DNA from: Collimonas sp. OK412
Lineage (GTDB): Bacteria > Pseudomonadota > Gammaproteobacteria > Burkholderiales > Burkholderiaceae_D
Assembly (NCBI RefSeq): GCF_900112135.1
Contig: NZ_FOLC01000011.1
Span: forward strand, 109,164-173,163
DNA length: 64,000 nt
Reading direction: 5' to 3'
Below are positions 29,546-38,450 of this stretch, one piece after another. How positions within the stretch are numbered: the stretch's first letter is position 1; each line of letters opens with the position of its first letter. Position numbers and translations under genes: made by a program. A model generated the notes under the pieces. That model was not told the origin of the DNA, searched no databases, and worked only from the letters and a program-made list of their open reading frames with translations.

Positions 29546-29918
29546 GGCGGGGATTTTTTTGACCAATACGGTCGATTGCTGACCTCAACGAGTCCGTAAC
29601 GAGGTGTGCATAACGTTGGGTGCTGGCCGAAGATTTATGTCCAAAAACTGCACCAACGGTGTATAGATCGACACCTTCATTAATCATTGAACTTGCGGCG
29701 CTGTGACGCAAATCATGAAAATGCAGCCAGTCCATACCAATCGTTCCCCTCGCTGTCCGGAAATGTTTGGATATTCGACTTTGATCAGGTAGCGGTATGC
29801 TGGCGCACACACGCAATTTTCGATGCATTGGGACGATCCGAGGTTCACCGTTCTTTGTGTCGGCCAAGACAAATGCAGATTCTGTCCGTTCCGCACGAAT
29901 GATTTCGCTCATGCGCAT
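29523..29918 (-). pseudogene. truncated phage-type tyrosine integrase (catalytic domain)
   Basis: 131 codons encode the C-terminal catalytic half of a tyrosine recombinase. Visible are the first arginine region (GMRMSEI), the lysine-hairpin region (TKNGEPRIVPM), the H-x-x-R box (HFHDLRHSAAS), and the VFGHKSSASTQRYAHL end with the nucleophilic tyrosine. The N-terminal arm-binding and core-binding domains are absent from this frame. A (GA)10 repeat at 29925-29944 lies exactly where the frame is lost. Another frame beyond it (to about 30030) may continue the gene. Its place beside the intact tRNA is the standard island layout. Confidence 0.85.
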
Positions 29919-29924
29919 GCCACT

Positions 29925-29944
29925 GAGAGAGAGAGAGAGAGAGA
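29925..29944. repeat. (GA)10 dinucleotide repeat
   Basis: Ten uninterrupted GA units (CT on the coding strand of the integrase remnant) sit at the point where the integrase reading frame breaks. Confidence 0.95.
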
Positions 29945-30133
29945 TGAGCCGAGGACAAAACCCTCAGATGCATGCGATCGACAAGCAAGGTCGCTATCTC
30001 GCTTCTCAACCATGCCCGTCGCATCTCGTACCTCGAGGCTTGTACCCCGTACATTTGGTTTAATCTACGCGAAGTTGGGCGAGATAAAACGTCCGGAATG
30101 CGTTTACCTCCTCGTTGCACCGTTGCACACCGG

Positions 30134-30160
30134 CAAAAAACGACGACTTACGTCGTCGTA
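30134..30160 (-). terminator. rho-independent terminator of redox module 1
   Basis: Read leftward, ACGACGA and TCGTCGT form a 7-bp stem with a 6-base loop followed by TTTTTT. It lies 64 bases past the stop of the short-chain dehydrogenase at 30224. Confidence 0.8.
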
Positions 30161-30223
30161 ATCTTCCTTAAGTTTTCGAGCTCGCTCCGCTTCGTGGTTC
30201 TCTATGACAGTTGCCGGCTTCTC

Positions 30224-31048
30224 TCAAGCCCCTTTTCGCGCTGGCAGCACGAACCGCGGCTTGCCTAACACTTGAGTCGCAACCCGCGACGCGAACCGCC
30301 GCGTCAAGAAGCGCACGCCAAAGCACGACAGCTTGTTGAACAGGCCGGGCACAACCGTACGCTTGCCGCGCAGCATCGCGCGGATCGCGGCGTGCGCCAC
30401 GAACTCCGCACTTTTCGTCGACGCGTTCGCAATCCACGAGTAGTCACCCCCGCCTGACGCGGCGTGGAACGCGGTTTCGGTGCCGCCAGGGCAGATACAG
30501 GTCACCGACAGCGGCGTGCCGCGGTGCTCGTCATGGAGGCCCTCGCTGAAGTTGCGGACAAACGCCTTCGACGCGGCGTACAGCGCCATGTTCGGCACTG
30601 ACTGGTACGCGCCGGTCGACGCGATGTTCACCATGTGCGCGGGTCCGGTGCTTGTCTTGTGCGCGTCAACGAAGCACCGCGCCAGTGCGACGAGCGAGGT
30701 CATGTTGAGTTGGACGAGCTCCGCGTCGCGCGCCCAGTCGACCTCGTCGAACCGGCGGAAGTAGCCGAATCCGGCGTTGTTGATCAAGATGTCGATCGGG
30801 CCAGCCGCGGTGGCGGAGGCCCATAGCGCGCGCGCGGCATCGGGCTTGCCGAGATCTGCGGTAACGATCTCGACCTTCACGCCCTTGCAGGTCGCGGCGA
30901 CCGCGTCGAGTGCGTCGCGGCGCCGCGCTGTCAGCACGAGATCAACGCCGAGCGCCGCGAGCTCACGCGCGATTGCCGCGCCAATGCCGCTAGATGCGCC
31001 GGTCACCAGCGCGCGCTTGCCAATGTTGGCGGTTGTGTATGTACTCAA
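30224..31048 (-). CDS. short-chain dehydrogenase/reductase
   Basis: This 274-aa classical SDR has the nucleotide-binding TGASSGIG near residues 16-23, a NNAG motif near residue 90, and the catalytic Tyr and Lys in YAASK near residue 157. The cofactor is probably NADP, judging from the basic ARRRD segment after the second strand. It has a basic C-terminal tail (RFASRVATQVLGKPR) seen in SDRs of the YqjQ/DltE type. It is the last gene of redox module 1 (TetR, SDR, quinone oxidoreductase, SDR). The substrate is unknown. Confidence 0.87.
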   Translation of the reverse strand: MSTYTTANIGKRALVTGASSGIGAAIARELAALGVDLVLTARRRDALDAVAATCKGVKVEIVTADLGKPDAARALWASATAAGPIDILINNAGFGYFRRFDEVDWARDAELVQLNMTSLVALARCFVDAHKTSTGPAHMVNIASTGAYQSVPNMALYAASKAFVRNFSEGLHDEHRGTPLSVTCICPGGTETAFHAASGGGDYSWIANASTKSAEFVAHAAIRAMLRGKRTVVPGLFNKLSCFGVRFLTRRFASRVATQVLGKPRFVLPARKGA

Positions 31049-31087
31049 ATCGTTCTCCTTATCGTGTGAAAAATGACGCTACCTAGG

Positions 31088-32122
31088 TTATCCGGGAACT
31101 TTGCGGCTGCTGATCGCCTCTATCGTCATCTCGACGACGACCTTGCCCCTGGAACGCCCCAGGGCAAGGTATTCAAGGGCTTCCTTTGCTTGCTCGAATG
31201 GAAACACCTTGTCGATAACCGGCCGGATGCGCTCTTCTTTGAGGAGTTCGCCGATTTGGGCGAGTTGATCGCCATCGGGACGCACGAACAAAAATGAGTA
31301 AGTGACTTCCCGCTTTTTCGCAAGGCGCATGATCTTGCGGCTCATCAAGCCGAACACGAACGTCAGGAAGAAATTCAGCCGTCGAGCGCGAGCGAATGCC
31401 GCGTCCAGTGGCCCGACCAGAGAGACCATCGTGCCCCGCGGCTTGAGGATATTGGTGGCTTTCTCTAACGCGTCATCCCTGACAGTGCCAAGCACCGCGT
31501 CGTAGCCGTGTAGCACTTTCTCGAACTCCTGCTTCTTGTAGTCGATCACCTCGTCTGCGCCAAGGCTGCTCACCAGTTCGACGTTGCCCGTGCTGGTGGT
31601 CGTTCCCACCTTGGCGCCCAGGTGCTTTGCCAGCTGAATCGCAAACGTGCCAATACCGCCGGAGCCTGCCGGGATGAACACTTTTTGACCGGCCCGAAGA
31701 TTGGTGCGTTCCTTCAGTGCTTGCCACGAGGTGAGCCCGACCATCGGGATCGATGCCGCCTGCACGAAGTCCAGGTTGGCCGGCTTCATCGCGGCAGCGC
31801 TCTCCGGGACCGCCGCGAACTCGGCGATCGAGCCCGTACCCAGGTCGAAGATGCTGGCGAAGACTGCATCGCCGGGTCTGAAGCGAGTCACGCGGCTGCC
31901 GACCTCCGTCACCACACCGGCCAGATCGCTGCCCAGCGTAGCCGGAAGCTGGAACCGAAGGACGGGTTTAAAGATGCCGGTGGGGACTATGTTGTCGATC
32001 GGGTTCAGGCCCGCAGCGTGGACCTTAACCAGCAGTTCGTTGGGCTTGAGCGTGGGGCGAGGAACATCCGAGATTCCGATGTCGGGCGACTTGCCATAGC
32101 GTTTGAAGGTGAGTGCTTTCAT
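31088..32122 (-). CDS. zinc-free NADP-dependent quinone oxidoreductase (MDR superfamily)
   Basis: This 344-aa medium-chain dehydrogenase has the NADPH loop AGSGGIGTFAIQLAKHLGAKV-like segment near residues 150-170. It has no cysteine cluster for structural zinc, which places it in the zeta-crystallin/quinone oxidoreductase branch. I chose the ATG at 32122 (MKALTFKRYGK). The upstream extension has no family similarity. It is closely related to the gene at 34019-35026, including shared segments such as VQAASIPMVGLTSWQAL. It probably reduces quinones or enones within redox module 1. Confidence 0.88.
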   Translation of the reverse strand: MKALTFKRYGKSPDIGISDVPRPTLKPNELLVKVHAAGLNPIDNIVPTGIFKPVLRFQLPATLGSDLAGVVTEVGSRVTRFRPGDAVFASIFDLGTGSIAEFAAVPESAAAMKPANLDFVQAASIPMVGLTSWQALKERTNLRAGQKVFIPAGSGGIGTFAIQLAKHLGAKVGTTTSTGNVELVSSLGADEVIDYKKQEFEKVLHGYDAVLGTVRDDALEKATNILKPRGTMVSLVGPLDAAFARARRLNFFLTFVFGLMSRKIMRLAKKREVTYSFLFVRPDGDQLAQIGELLKEERIRPVIDKVFPFEQAKEALEYLALGRSRGKVVVEMTIEAISSRKVPG

Positions 32123-32180
32123 GGTTTTCCTTGTTCCTGACGGAGTGTTATTTAGAATGGAGTGCGAAACGGCTAGCCGC

Positions 32181-32993
32181 CTATGCGTCGAGCCGAAGGT
32201 CTTTGCGCACTCCGGCGTCCAGCACGCTGGCGGGCGCAAACCTGCGCAGCAGGCGCAGGCGGCTGGCCATGCCAGGGGCGTAGTGGGTCTTTGGCTGCGC
32301 GGCGGTGGCCGCCTTCAACACGATGTCGGCCACCACCTCAGGTCCGTCTGCGCCGGCAATTCCATCTTTGAGCCGCCGCTCCATGCCCGCGCGAATTTCG
32401 CGGTACATGTCCAGCGGTGTATCGGGCTGCATCAGATTCGCTTCGAAAGGCGTGTTGATATAGGGCGGCTCCACCACCGAGACGCGGATGCCCTGCGTCC
32501 GCAACTCATGGTCTAGCGATTCCGAGTAGCCAGCGACGGCGTGTTTGGTGGCGGAGTACAGCGCCATATAAGGTGCGGGCAGGAACCCCACGACGGAGCC
32601 GATGTTGATGATGCGACCACTCCCCTGGCGACGCATATGCGGTACGACGGACCGGATCATCCGTACCATGCCGAAGAAGTTGGTGTCGAAGATAGCCTGG
32701 GCCTGCGCAATCGAACTCTCTTCCGCGCCGGCTGGAGCGACTCCGAAGCCGGCGTTGTTGACCAGCAGGTCGATGCGCCCCTCCAACTGGATCAGTTGCT
32801 GGACCAAAGCATCGACCGACGCGTCTTGGGTCACATCGAGTGGCAACATCTCGAACGCTCGCTGGCTCGCCTGGCCGCCGCGCCGGCTGGTGCCGTATAC
32901 CTTGTAACCAGCCTTTGACAGCTGCTGCGCAGTGGCTTCGCCTATGCCCGACGAGGCCCCTGTTACGAGGGCCACTTTGTTCTTCGTGTTCAT
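32181..32993 (-). CDS. short-chain dehydrogenase/reductase, module 1
   Basis: This 270-aa SDR has TGASSGIG at 11-18, VNNAGFG near residue 80 and the catalytic YSATK near residue 150. It is a paralogue of the SDR at 37545-38351, with matching EESSIAQAQAIFDTNFFG-type segments and the same C-terminal VRKDLRLDA ending. A palindrome at 33024-33037, 31 bases before its start, is shared with the two TetR genes, so it is probably repressed by the adjacent TetR. It is the first structural gene of the module. Confidence 0.88.
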   Translation of the reverse strand: MNTKNKVALVTGASSGIGEATAQQLSKAGYKVYGTSRRGGQASQRAFEMLPLDVTQDASVDALVQQLIQLEGRIDLLVNNAGFGVAPAGAEESSIAQAQAIFDTNFFGMVRMIRSVVPHMRRQGSGRIINIGSVVGFLPAPYMALYSATKHAVAGYSESLDHELRTQGIRVSVVEPPYINTPFEANLMQPDTPLDMYREIRAGMERRLKDGIAGADGPEVVADIVLKAATAAQPKTHYAPGMASRLRLLRRFAPASVLDAGVRKDLRLDA

Positions 32994-33023
32994 GCTGTTT
33001 CTCCTTCAGTGTTTGATATTCGT

Positions 33024-33037
33024 ATGATATTCATCAT
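33024..33037. promoter_or_regulatory. TetR operator candidate before SDR of module 1
   Basis: ATGATATTCATCAT, matching the ATGAT-N4-ATCAT palindrome found four times in this island. It sits in the 83-base spacer between the TetR stop and the SDR start. Confidence 0.65.
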
Positions 33038-33076
33038 ATATTTGTGCGAGCAAAAAATCGATGGGTTTAAGTGGCA

Positions 33077-33664
33077 TCAGGCGATGGGCAGGTGCTTCAA
33101 GGCAGCCGCGCGCAGGCTGTCGGATAGCGCAGGCTCGTCGGCGACGCGGGCCAACAGCAAGGTGCCAACCATGGTGGCGACGGTCACGAGGGCGCGTTCG
33201 TGGACACCGGGCTGCCCCCAATCTGGCGACTGGCGGGCAACAAGATCGACCATTTCTTTGATATACCGGGTAGTCACGCGTCGGACTTCGGGCGCTTGGC
33301 GCACGGTTTCCGAGCCCAGCGCGGCCAGGGGGCATCCCCGCTCCACCTGCTCCAGGTTTTCTCGCGAGAGGTAGGCGTGGAACATGTAGGTCAAAGCCTG
33401 CTCTGGGGGCACGCTGGCAACCCCATCTGCCGCTGCGGCCGCCGACTCCGCACAGGCCCGCCCCGCTGCTTCCGCCAGCATGGCCTCGCGCGAGGCGAAG
33501 TGGGCGTAGAAGGCACCATGGGTTAGGCCGGCCTCCTTCATGATGTCGGCGACTCCGGTTCCGTCGTAGCCGCTGCGACGGATCGCGCGCGCAGCAACGG
33601 ACACGATTCGCTCGTGTGAAGCTTCCTTGGCTGCCGTTCTGGAGGTAGATTTCGTATTTCGCAT
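33077..33664 (-). CDS. TetR-family repressor, module 1
   Basis: This 195-aa protein has an N-terminal helix-turn-helix (RIVSVAARAIRRSGYDGTGVA, then GLTHGAFYAHFASRE) and an all-helical ligand domain. It is strongly similar to the TetR at 38451-39047. The operator-like palindrome at 33663-33676 overlaps its start codon, so it should repress itself as well as the SDR operon. Several ATG codons lie within the palindrome. I chose 33664, the last of them. The ligand is unknown. Electrophile- or quinone-responsive repressors of this class often control such reductases. Confidence 0.88.
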   Translation of the reverse strand: MRNTKSTSRTAAKEASHERIVSVAARAIRRSGYDGTGVADIMKEAGLTHGAFYAHFASREAMLAEAAGRACAESAAAAADGVASVPPEQALTYMFHAYLSRENLEQVERGCPLAALGSETVRQAPEVRRVTTRYIKEMVDLVARQSPDWGQPGVHERALVTVATMVGTLLLARVADEPALSDSLRAAALKHLPIA

Positions 33665-33676
33665 GATAATCATCAT
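33663..33676. promoter_or_regulatory. TetR operator candidate at the module 1 TetR start
   Basis: ATGATAATCATCAT overlaps the TetR start codon, fitting autorepression. Confidence 0.65.
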
Positions 33677-33817
33677 ACACAACTTCAAAAAAAATGTGCA
33701 GTAATATTTTGAGCTAAAGACCCGCTTGGTTGCGATTTTTGGTCAGATCGCGCTTCACAAAGCGCCAAGCAACATTAAACCCCGGTAATCCAGAGGCCTT
33801 TCGATCAAGGTCTTCAG

Positions 33818-34003
33818 CTAAGCGCTCACCTTGCCCACGACCTTGCCTTTGGCACGCCCCGTCTCAACGTAATCAAGCGCTTCCGGGGTGGATGCGAAAG
33901 GAAAAATCTTGTCCACCACGGTGTAGAAGGTCCCAGTCTCGATCGATTCAGCGATGTGACGCAATTGCTCGCCATCCAAGCCCCACAGTCGGATCTGCGC
34001 CAT
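33818..34003 (-). pseudogene. C-terminal fragment of a third MDR quinone oxidoreductase
   Basis: About 60 codons encode VVDKIFPFASTPEALDYVETGRAKGKVV, which aligns with the C-terminal ends of the two complete oxidoreductases (KVxPFxQAKEALxYLxxGRxxGKVV). Nothing of the remaining 270 residues is present. It lies just past the stop of the intact gene at 34019, so it is the stump of a tandem duplicate or of an earlier resident copy. Confidence 0.75.
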
Positions 34004-34018
34004 TTTTTGAAGGTACGA

Positions 34019-35026
34019 TCACGTACTCACCATCTGCACAACGACCTTCCCCTTAGCCCGCCCCCTTTCGAGATAAGCCAGCCCCTCCTTTGCTTGAACG
34101 AACGGAACTACCTTATCAATCACCGGACGGATGCGCGATGCCTCGAGCAACTCGCCGATCTTTGCGAGTTGACGGCCGTCTGGACGCACGAACAGGAACG
34201 AATATGAGGCGTCACGCTTTTTCGCGAGCCGGATGATCTTACGGCTCAACAGGCCCAATACGAACGTCATCAAAAAATTCATTCCGCGTGTGCGTGCGAA
34301 GGCGGCATCCGGCGGGCCGACGAGCGAGACGACACTGCTTCCGGGCTTTACAATCTGCAATGCCTTTTCGAGCCCATCTCCGCTGATCGTACCCAGGACG
34401 ACGTCATAACCCCGCAGCACCTCCTCAAATTCCTGCTTCTTGTAATCAATCACCTCGTCAGCGCCGAGGCTACGCACCAGATCCACGTTACCCGTGCTGG
34501 TGGTAGTCCCTACCTTTGCACCGAGGTGATTTGCCAGCTGGATCGCAAACGTTCCTATGCCTCCCGCACCTGCCGGGATAAACACTTTCTGCCCAGGCCT
34601 GAGCCGTGCGCGCTCATTGAGCGCTTGCCACGATGTAAGTCCGACCATCGGAATCGAGGCGGCTTGCACAAAGTCCAGATTGACAGGTTTAAGCGCGGCA
34701 GCATGCTCGGGCACGGCGGCAAACTCAGCAAGAGAGCCGCCGCCCAGATCGAAGATGCTGGCGAACACAGCATCGCCCACCTTAAAGCGGGTCACGCGAC
34801 TGCCGACTTCCACCACGACACCTGCCAGATCGCTCCCCAGCGTGGCTGGCAGCTGAAACTTGAGGATAGGCTTAAACATTCCTTTCGGAATCTTGTAATC
34901 AATCGGGTTGAGGCCGGCAGCGTGCACCTGGACCAGCATTTCATCCGGCCTGATCGCAGGCCGGGGAATATCGGCAAACGCGATCTGATCAGCCTTGCCA
35001 TAACGTTTCAAGATAAGTGCCTTCAT
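34019..35026 (-). CDS. zinc-free NADP-dependent quinone oxidoreductase (MDR superfamily), module 2
   Basis: This 335-aa protein is a close paralogue of the oxidoreductase at 31088-32122. It has the AGAGGIGTFAIQL cofactor loop, no structural-zinc cysteines, and the same FDLGGGSLAEFAAVPE region near residue 95. It lies downstream of the Old Yellow Enzyme and a small membrane protein on the same strand, as the last intact gene of module 2. A quinone or enone substrate is inferred from the family. Confidence 0.88.
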   Translation of the reverse strand: MKALILKRYGKADQIAFADIPRPAIRPDEMLVQVHAAGLNPIDYKIPKGMFKPILKFQLPATLGSDLAGVVVEVGSRVTRFKVGDAVFASIFDLGGGSLAEFAAVPEHAAALKPVNLDFVQAASIPMVGLTSWQALNERARLRPGQKVFIPAGAGGIGTFAIQLANHLGAKVGTTTSTGNVDLVRSLGADEVIDYKKQEFEEVLRGYDVVLGTISGDGLEKALQIVKPGSSVVSLVGPPDAAFARTRGMNFLMTFVLGLLSRKIIRLAKKRDASYSFLFVRPDGRQLAKIGELLEASRIRPVIDKVVPFVQAKEGLAYLERGRAKGKVVVQMVST

Positions 35027-35123
35027 TATTTTATTGCCTTCTTTGTTTTCGTTAAATATGCACCCTGTTCGAGTACTGGCGGAGACGTAATCCAGCTTCT
35101 CAGCGCAGGCGGTCGCTGCTGGA

Positions 35124-35537
35124 TTACGCTTTTCTACGTCGATGGTTGCTGTCCGACTGCGCGGGGTGGCCGCATCCTACAAACAAGAACGCCAGCATGA
35201 GCGCGACTTCGATGAAAACGGCTATCAGGATTCTGGGGGAGGCATTCCCTGTCACCAATTCAAGGATCCCCAGTGTCGCGAGCATGAAACAGGCAACCAC
35301 AACACCTTTGATCAACGCTGATCGAGCCATTGATGGCTCGGCATTTCTGGCTGAGAACAACATGACAGCGATTCCTGCATACAGCGCTGCCGCACGCCGG
35401 CTGACCAATTCAGCTGAAGATGTGAATTCAATTCCCCAGTCTGACAACGGGAGTTGAGGCGCCAACATCCAGATTAGCGCCAAAGCGAAGAAAAGGAGCG
35501 CGGACAAGGTCGCGAGAGCACGGAAGTGGCGTTTCAT
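35124..35537 (-). CDS. small integral membrane protein, unknown function
   Basis: This 137-aa protein has four predicted membrane helices (about residues 8-27, 48-64, 75-95 and 105-124) and a short polar tail. I do not recognise a named family with confidence; it has the look of DUF4345-type proteins. It starts 4 bases after the stop of the Old Yellow Enzyme gene on the same strand, so co-transcription in module 2 is likely. The role is unknown. Confidence 0.65.
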   Translation of the reverse strand: MKRHFRALATLSALLFFALALIWMLAPQLPLSDWGIEFTSSAELVSRRAAALYAGIAVMLFSARNAEPSMARSALIKGVVVACFMLATLGILELVTGNASPRILIAVFIEVALMLAFLFVGCGHPAQSDSNHRRRKA

Positions 35538-35541
35538 AAAA

Positions 35542-36618
35542 TTAACCTGCCAGCGTCGAATAGTCCGTATAGCCCTGCGGTCCAGGCGTATAGAACGTGC
35601 TTGGATCGGGGGCGTTCAACGGCGCGTTTTGGCGCATGCGTTCAACCAGGTCGGGGTTGGCCAAAAAGGCCCTGCCCATCGCTATCAGATCCGAGTGGCC
35701 TTCAATCAGCGCTTGCTCCGCGCTGTCCTTGTCGAAACCGCCGGCAAGAACGAAGGGGCCGTCAAACGCAGCTCGCAGATCGGCCTTCAGCTTGGCTGAA
35801 ACAGGCGGAGCGCCGATCGCCGAGTGATCCAAGACATGTACGTACATGAGGCCGAGTGCGGATAACTCCTTCACCAGCGCCACATACTGCTCATCCACTT
35901 CCGCGAAGGGTCCGGTCGCGTTGAAAACCCCATGTGGTGATAAACGGATACCCACTCGCTCAGCCCCAATTTCCTTTGCGGCGGCGCGCGCGACCTCAAG
36001 CACTAGCCGGTTACGCCCTTCGGGTGTACCTCCGTAGCCATCTGTTCGGCGGTTGACATTGGCATTCAGGAATTGCTCGAGCAAATATCCATTGGCGGCG
36101 TGCAGTTCGATGCCGTCGAAGCCGGCATCGATGGCCAGGCGTGCGGCGGTTGCAAACTCATGAATCGCCGCCGCGATGTCGGCGTCGGTCATCTCGCGTG
36201 GTGGCGTGTGCGGCTGGCTACCATGGCTATCGGTCCACATCTCGCCTGGGCATGTGTCGGCTGATGGCCCCAGCACCTCGGCTCCGTCCGGCAGGTTTGC
36301 CGAATGGCTTACCCGTCCGGTATGCATCAGCTGTACGACGATCTTACCGCCCTTGGCGTGGACCGCATCAGTGACGAGTTTCCAGCCTTGTACGTGGGCA
36401 TCATTGAATAAACCCGGTATACGCGCGTAGCCCAAACCGTTCGGCGACGGCGAGGTGCCCTCGGTAATAATGAGGCCAGCACTTGCACGCTGCGAATAGT
36501 AGGTAGCCATCAGGCTGTTCGGCGTGTTGTGCTCGACGGCGCGACTGCGAGTGAGCGGAGACATCACAGCCCGATTGTTGAGATTGGCGGCACGCAGAGA
36601 GAAGTTTTCAAATAGCAT
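35542..36618 (-). CDS. Old Yellow Enzyme family alkene reductase (NemA-like)
   Basis: This 358-aa FMN enzyme shows the flavin-site segment VMSPLTRSRA near residues 18-27 and the His/Asn substrate pair in ELHAANGYLLEQF (H173, N176). NVNRRTDGYGG follows, the standard OYE signature. Family members reduce activated C=C bonds (N-ethylmaleimide, nitrate esters, enones) with NADPH. The setting, among SDRs and quinone reductases under a TetR protein, matches nemRA-type electrophile detoxification, though here the regulator is several genes upstream. Confidence 0.93.
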   Translation of the reverse strand: MLFENFSLRAANLNNRAVMSPLTRSRAVEHNTPNSLMATYYSQRASAGLIITEGTSPSPNGLGYARIPGLFNDAHVQGWKLVTDAVHAKGGKIVVQLMHTGRVSHSANLPDGAEVLGPSADTCPGEMWTDSHGSQPHTPPREMTDADIAAAIHEFATAARLAIDAGFDGIELHAANGYLLEQFLNANVNRRTDGYGGTPEGRNRLVLEVARAAAKEIGAERVGIRLSPHGVFNATGPFAEVDEQYVALVKELSALGLMYVHVLDHSAIGAPPVSAKLKADLRAAFDGPFVLAGGFDKDSAEQALIEGHSDLIAMGRAFLANPDLVERMRQNAPLNAPDPSTFYTPGPQGYTDYSTLAG

Positions 36619-36656
36619 TTTCGAGCATCCTTTGAGAGGTATTTCCGCTTCTGAAA

Positions 36657-37454
36657 TCAGGCCGGCAGAAGGTGCGGCGCGACCTTGCCGGTTTGTGTGG
36701 CAGCGAAGAGCGCAATGCGGGCCGCTTCAAAGCGTTCGAACAATGTCGTGTCCGCTACCGACGGCCAGCTGATGGTTTCGCCCTGATCGAACGCGGACAA
36801 GGCCGCGTCCACCATGTCGTCCGTTGCCATAACGGATTCCGAAGCCAGCGCTGCCAGCGGCACGCCGGACTGGTCCCAAAGCTCCGTGGCCGTGGCTGCG
36901 GGGAGCACCACCTGGACCTTTACGCCAGTATCGGCCAGTTCTTGCTGTAGCCCGCGGCTGAACGCCAGAACGAACGCTTTGCTTCCGCTGTACACGGAAC
37001 TGATCGGCAAGGAGTGCACCGCCAATACGGAGGCAACATTGATGATCAGCCCCTCATTGCGCGACTTCATGCCGGGCAGGACCGCGTGAGTCAGACGCGT
37101 CAGCGCCATGATGTTCAGCGAAACCTGAGACAAGGAGTCTTGCAGCGGGCTGCCCGCGAGGGGGGCGAGCCGCGCGATGCCAGCATTATTCACCAGCACG
37201 CTGACCGCAGGATTGCTGGAAAGAACTTGCTCGACGCGCGCCTGGCCAGCCTCCGTTGCCAGGTCGGCAACCAATGGCTCGACGTTCACGCCATGCGTCT
37301 TTGCAATGCTGGCTGCCAGCGATTGCAAACGCTCCGCGCGGCGGGCAACGAGCACCAGGTCATAGCCGCGTTTTGCCAGGCGGTCGGCATACACTGCGCC
37401 TATGCCAGCCGAGGCGCCGGTTACAACTGCAATTTTTCGAGAAGAAGTAGACAT
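36657..37454 (-). CDS. short-chain dehydrogenase/reductase, module 2
   Basis: This 265-aa SDR has TGASAGIG at about 11-18, VLVNNAGIARL near residue 85 and the catalytic YSGSK near residue 150. It is less related to the other SDRs than they are to each other. I chose the ATG at 37454 (MSTSSRKIAVV). The longer frame adds 21 residues without similarity. It lies between the module 2 SDR and the Old Yellow Enzyme gene, all on one strand. Confidence 0.87.
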   Translation of the reverse strand: MSTSSRKIAVVTGASAGIGAVYADRLAKRGYDLVLVARRAERLQSLAASIAKTHGVNVEPLVADLATEAGQARVEQVLSSNPAVSVLVNNAGIARLAPLAGSPLQDSLSQVSLNIMALTRLTHAVLPGMKSRNEGLIINVASVLAVHSLPISSVYSGSKAFVLAFSRGLQQELADTGVKVQVVLPAATATELWDQSGVPLAALASESVMATDDMVDAALSAFDQGETISWPSVADTTLFERFEAARIALFAATQTGKVAPHLLPA

Positions 37455-37544
37455 CGTTAAATCCTTTAGTTGAGTGTTGCACTGCGTAACTGTCGAGGGA
37501 GTATCCCGTGATTCCATTCTGATCAGGGGCGACGAACCGGCTTG

Positions 37545-38351
37545 CTATGCGAGCCGCAGATCCTTGCGTATGCCGGCGTCCATCACACCGGCCGGCGCGA
37601 TAGTGCGCAACAGCCGCAGGCGCGCAGCCAGTCCGCCAGCGGGATATCGCAGTTTCGGCCTCTGTGCCTGCGCTGCTTTCAGCACTGCCTCGGCCACCAC
37701 GTCTGGCCCTTCTGCACTCACCATCACCTCCCTAACACGATGGGTCACGACGGTTCGCACCTGGTGGTAGGCGTCGAGTTTGGCGTCCGGCTGCAGCATA
37801 TTGGCGTCGAACGGCGTGTTGGTGTAAGCGGGCTCAATGACTACTGCCCGGATGCCCCAGTTGCGTAGCTCATGATCCAATGATTCTGTATAGCCTTCGA
37901 TGGCGTGTTTGGTCGCGGCATACAGCGCGCCATACGGCATCGGCAGAAAGCCGAGCACCGAACCGATGTTGATGATGCGGCCCTCCCTTTGGGCTCGCAT
38001 ATGCGGCAAGACTGCGCGCGTCATACGCACCATCCCGAAGAAATTCGTGTCGAAAATAGATTGAGCCTGTTCGATCGAGCTCTCCTCCGCTCCCCCAGGA
38101 GCTACTCCGACGCCAGCGTTATTCACCAGCAGGTCAATGCGCCCCTCCCGCCGCATCACGTCCGCGACGGCCGCTTGGACTGAGTCATCGCTGGTCACGT
38201 CCAATGAAAGCATCTCGTAGTCGCGCCGGCCCGCTTGCGCGCCGCGACGGCTGCTGCCATAAACCTTGAAGCCCGCTTGCGCAAGTCGCTTCGCTGTAGC
38301 TTCTCCGATGCCGGACGAGGCGCCGGTGACCAATGCAATCTTGCTATTCAT
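37545..38351 (-). CDS. short-chain dehydrogenase/reductase, first gene of module 2
   Basis: This 268-aa SDR has TGASSGIG at 9-16, NNAGVGVAPGG near residue 78 and the catalytic YAATK near residue 148. It is the paralogue of the module 1 SDR at 32181-32993. The ATG at 38351 is preceded by AAGGG at a good distance, which decides the start over a frame reaching 38396. The palindrome at 38400-38413 lies 49 bases upstream, so control by the neighbouring TetR is expected. Confidence 0.88.
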   Translation of the reverse strand: MNSKIALVTGASSGIGEATAKRLAQAGFKVYGSSRRGAQAGRRDYEMLSLDVTSDDSVQAAVADVMRREGRIDLLVNNAGVGVAPGGAEESSIEQAQSIFDTNFFGMVRMTRAVLPHMRAQREGRIINIGSVLGFLPMPYGALYAATKHAIEGYTESLDHELRNWGIRAVVIEPAYTNTPFDANMLQPDAKLDAYHQVRTVVTHRVREVMVSAEGPDVVAEAVLKAAQAQRPKLRYPAGGLAARLRLLRTIAPAGVMDAGIRKDLRLA

Positions 38352-38399
38352 GGCATTCCCTTTCAAATAGGCGTTACATAACGATTGGCAATACAATAT

Positions 38400-38413
38400 A
38401 TGATAGTCATCAT
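38400..38413. promoter_or_regulatory. TetR operator candidate before SDR of module 2
   Basis: ATGATAGTCATCAT, the third copy of the ATGAT-N4-ATCAT palindrome, in the spacer between TetR and SDR. Confidence 0.65.
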
Positions 38414-38450
38414 ATTTTAATGCAAAAAAAACTTACAACCAGCGCCAATC

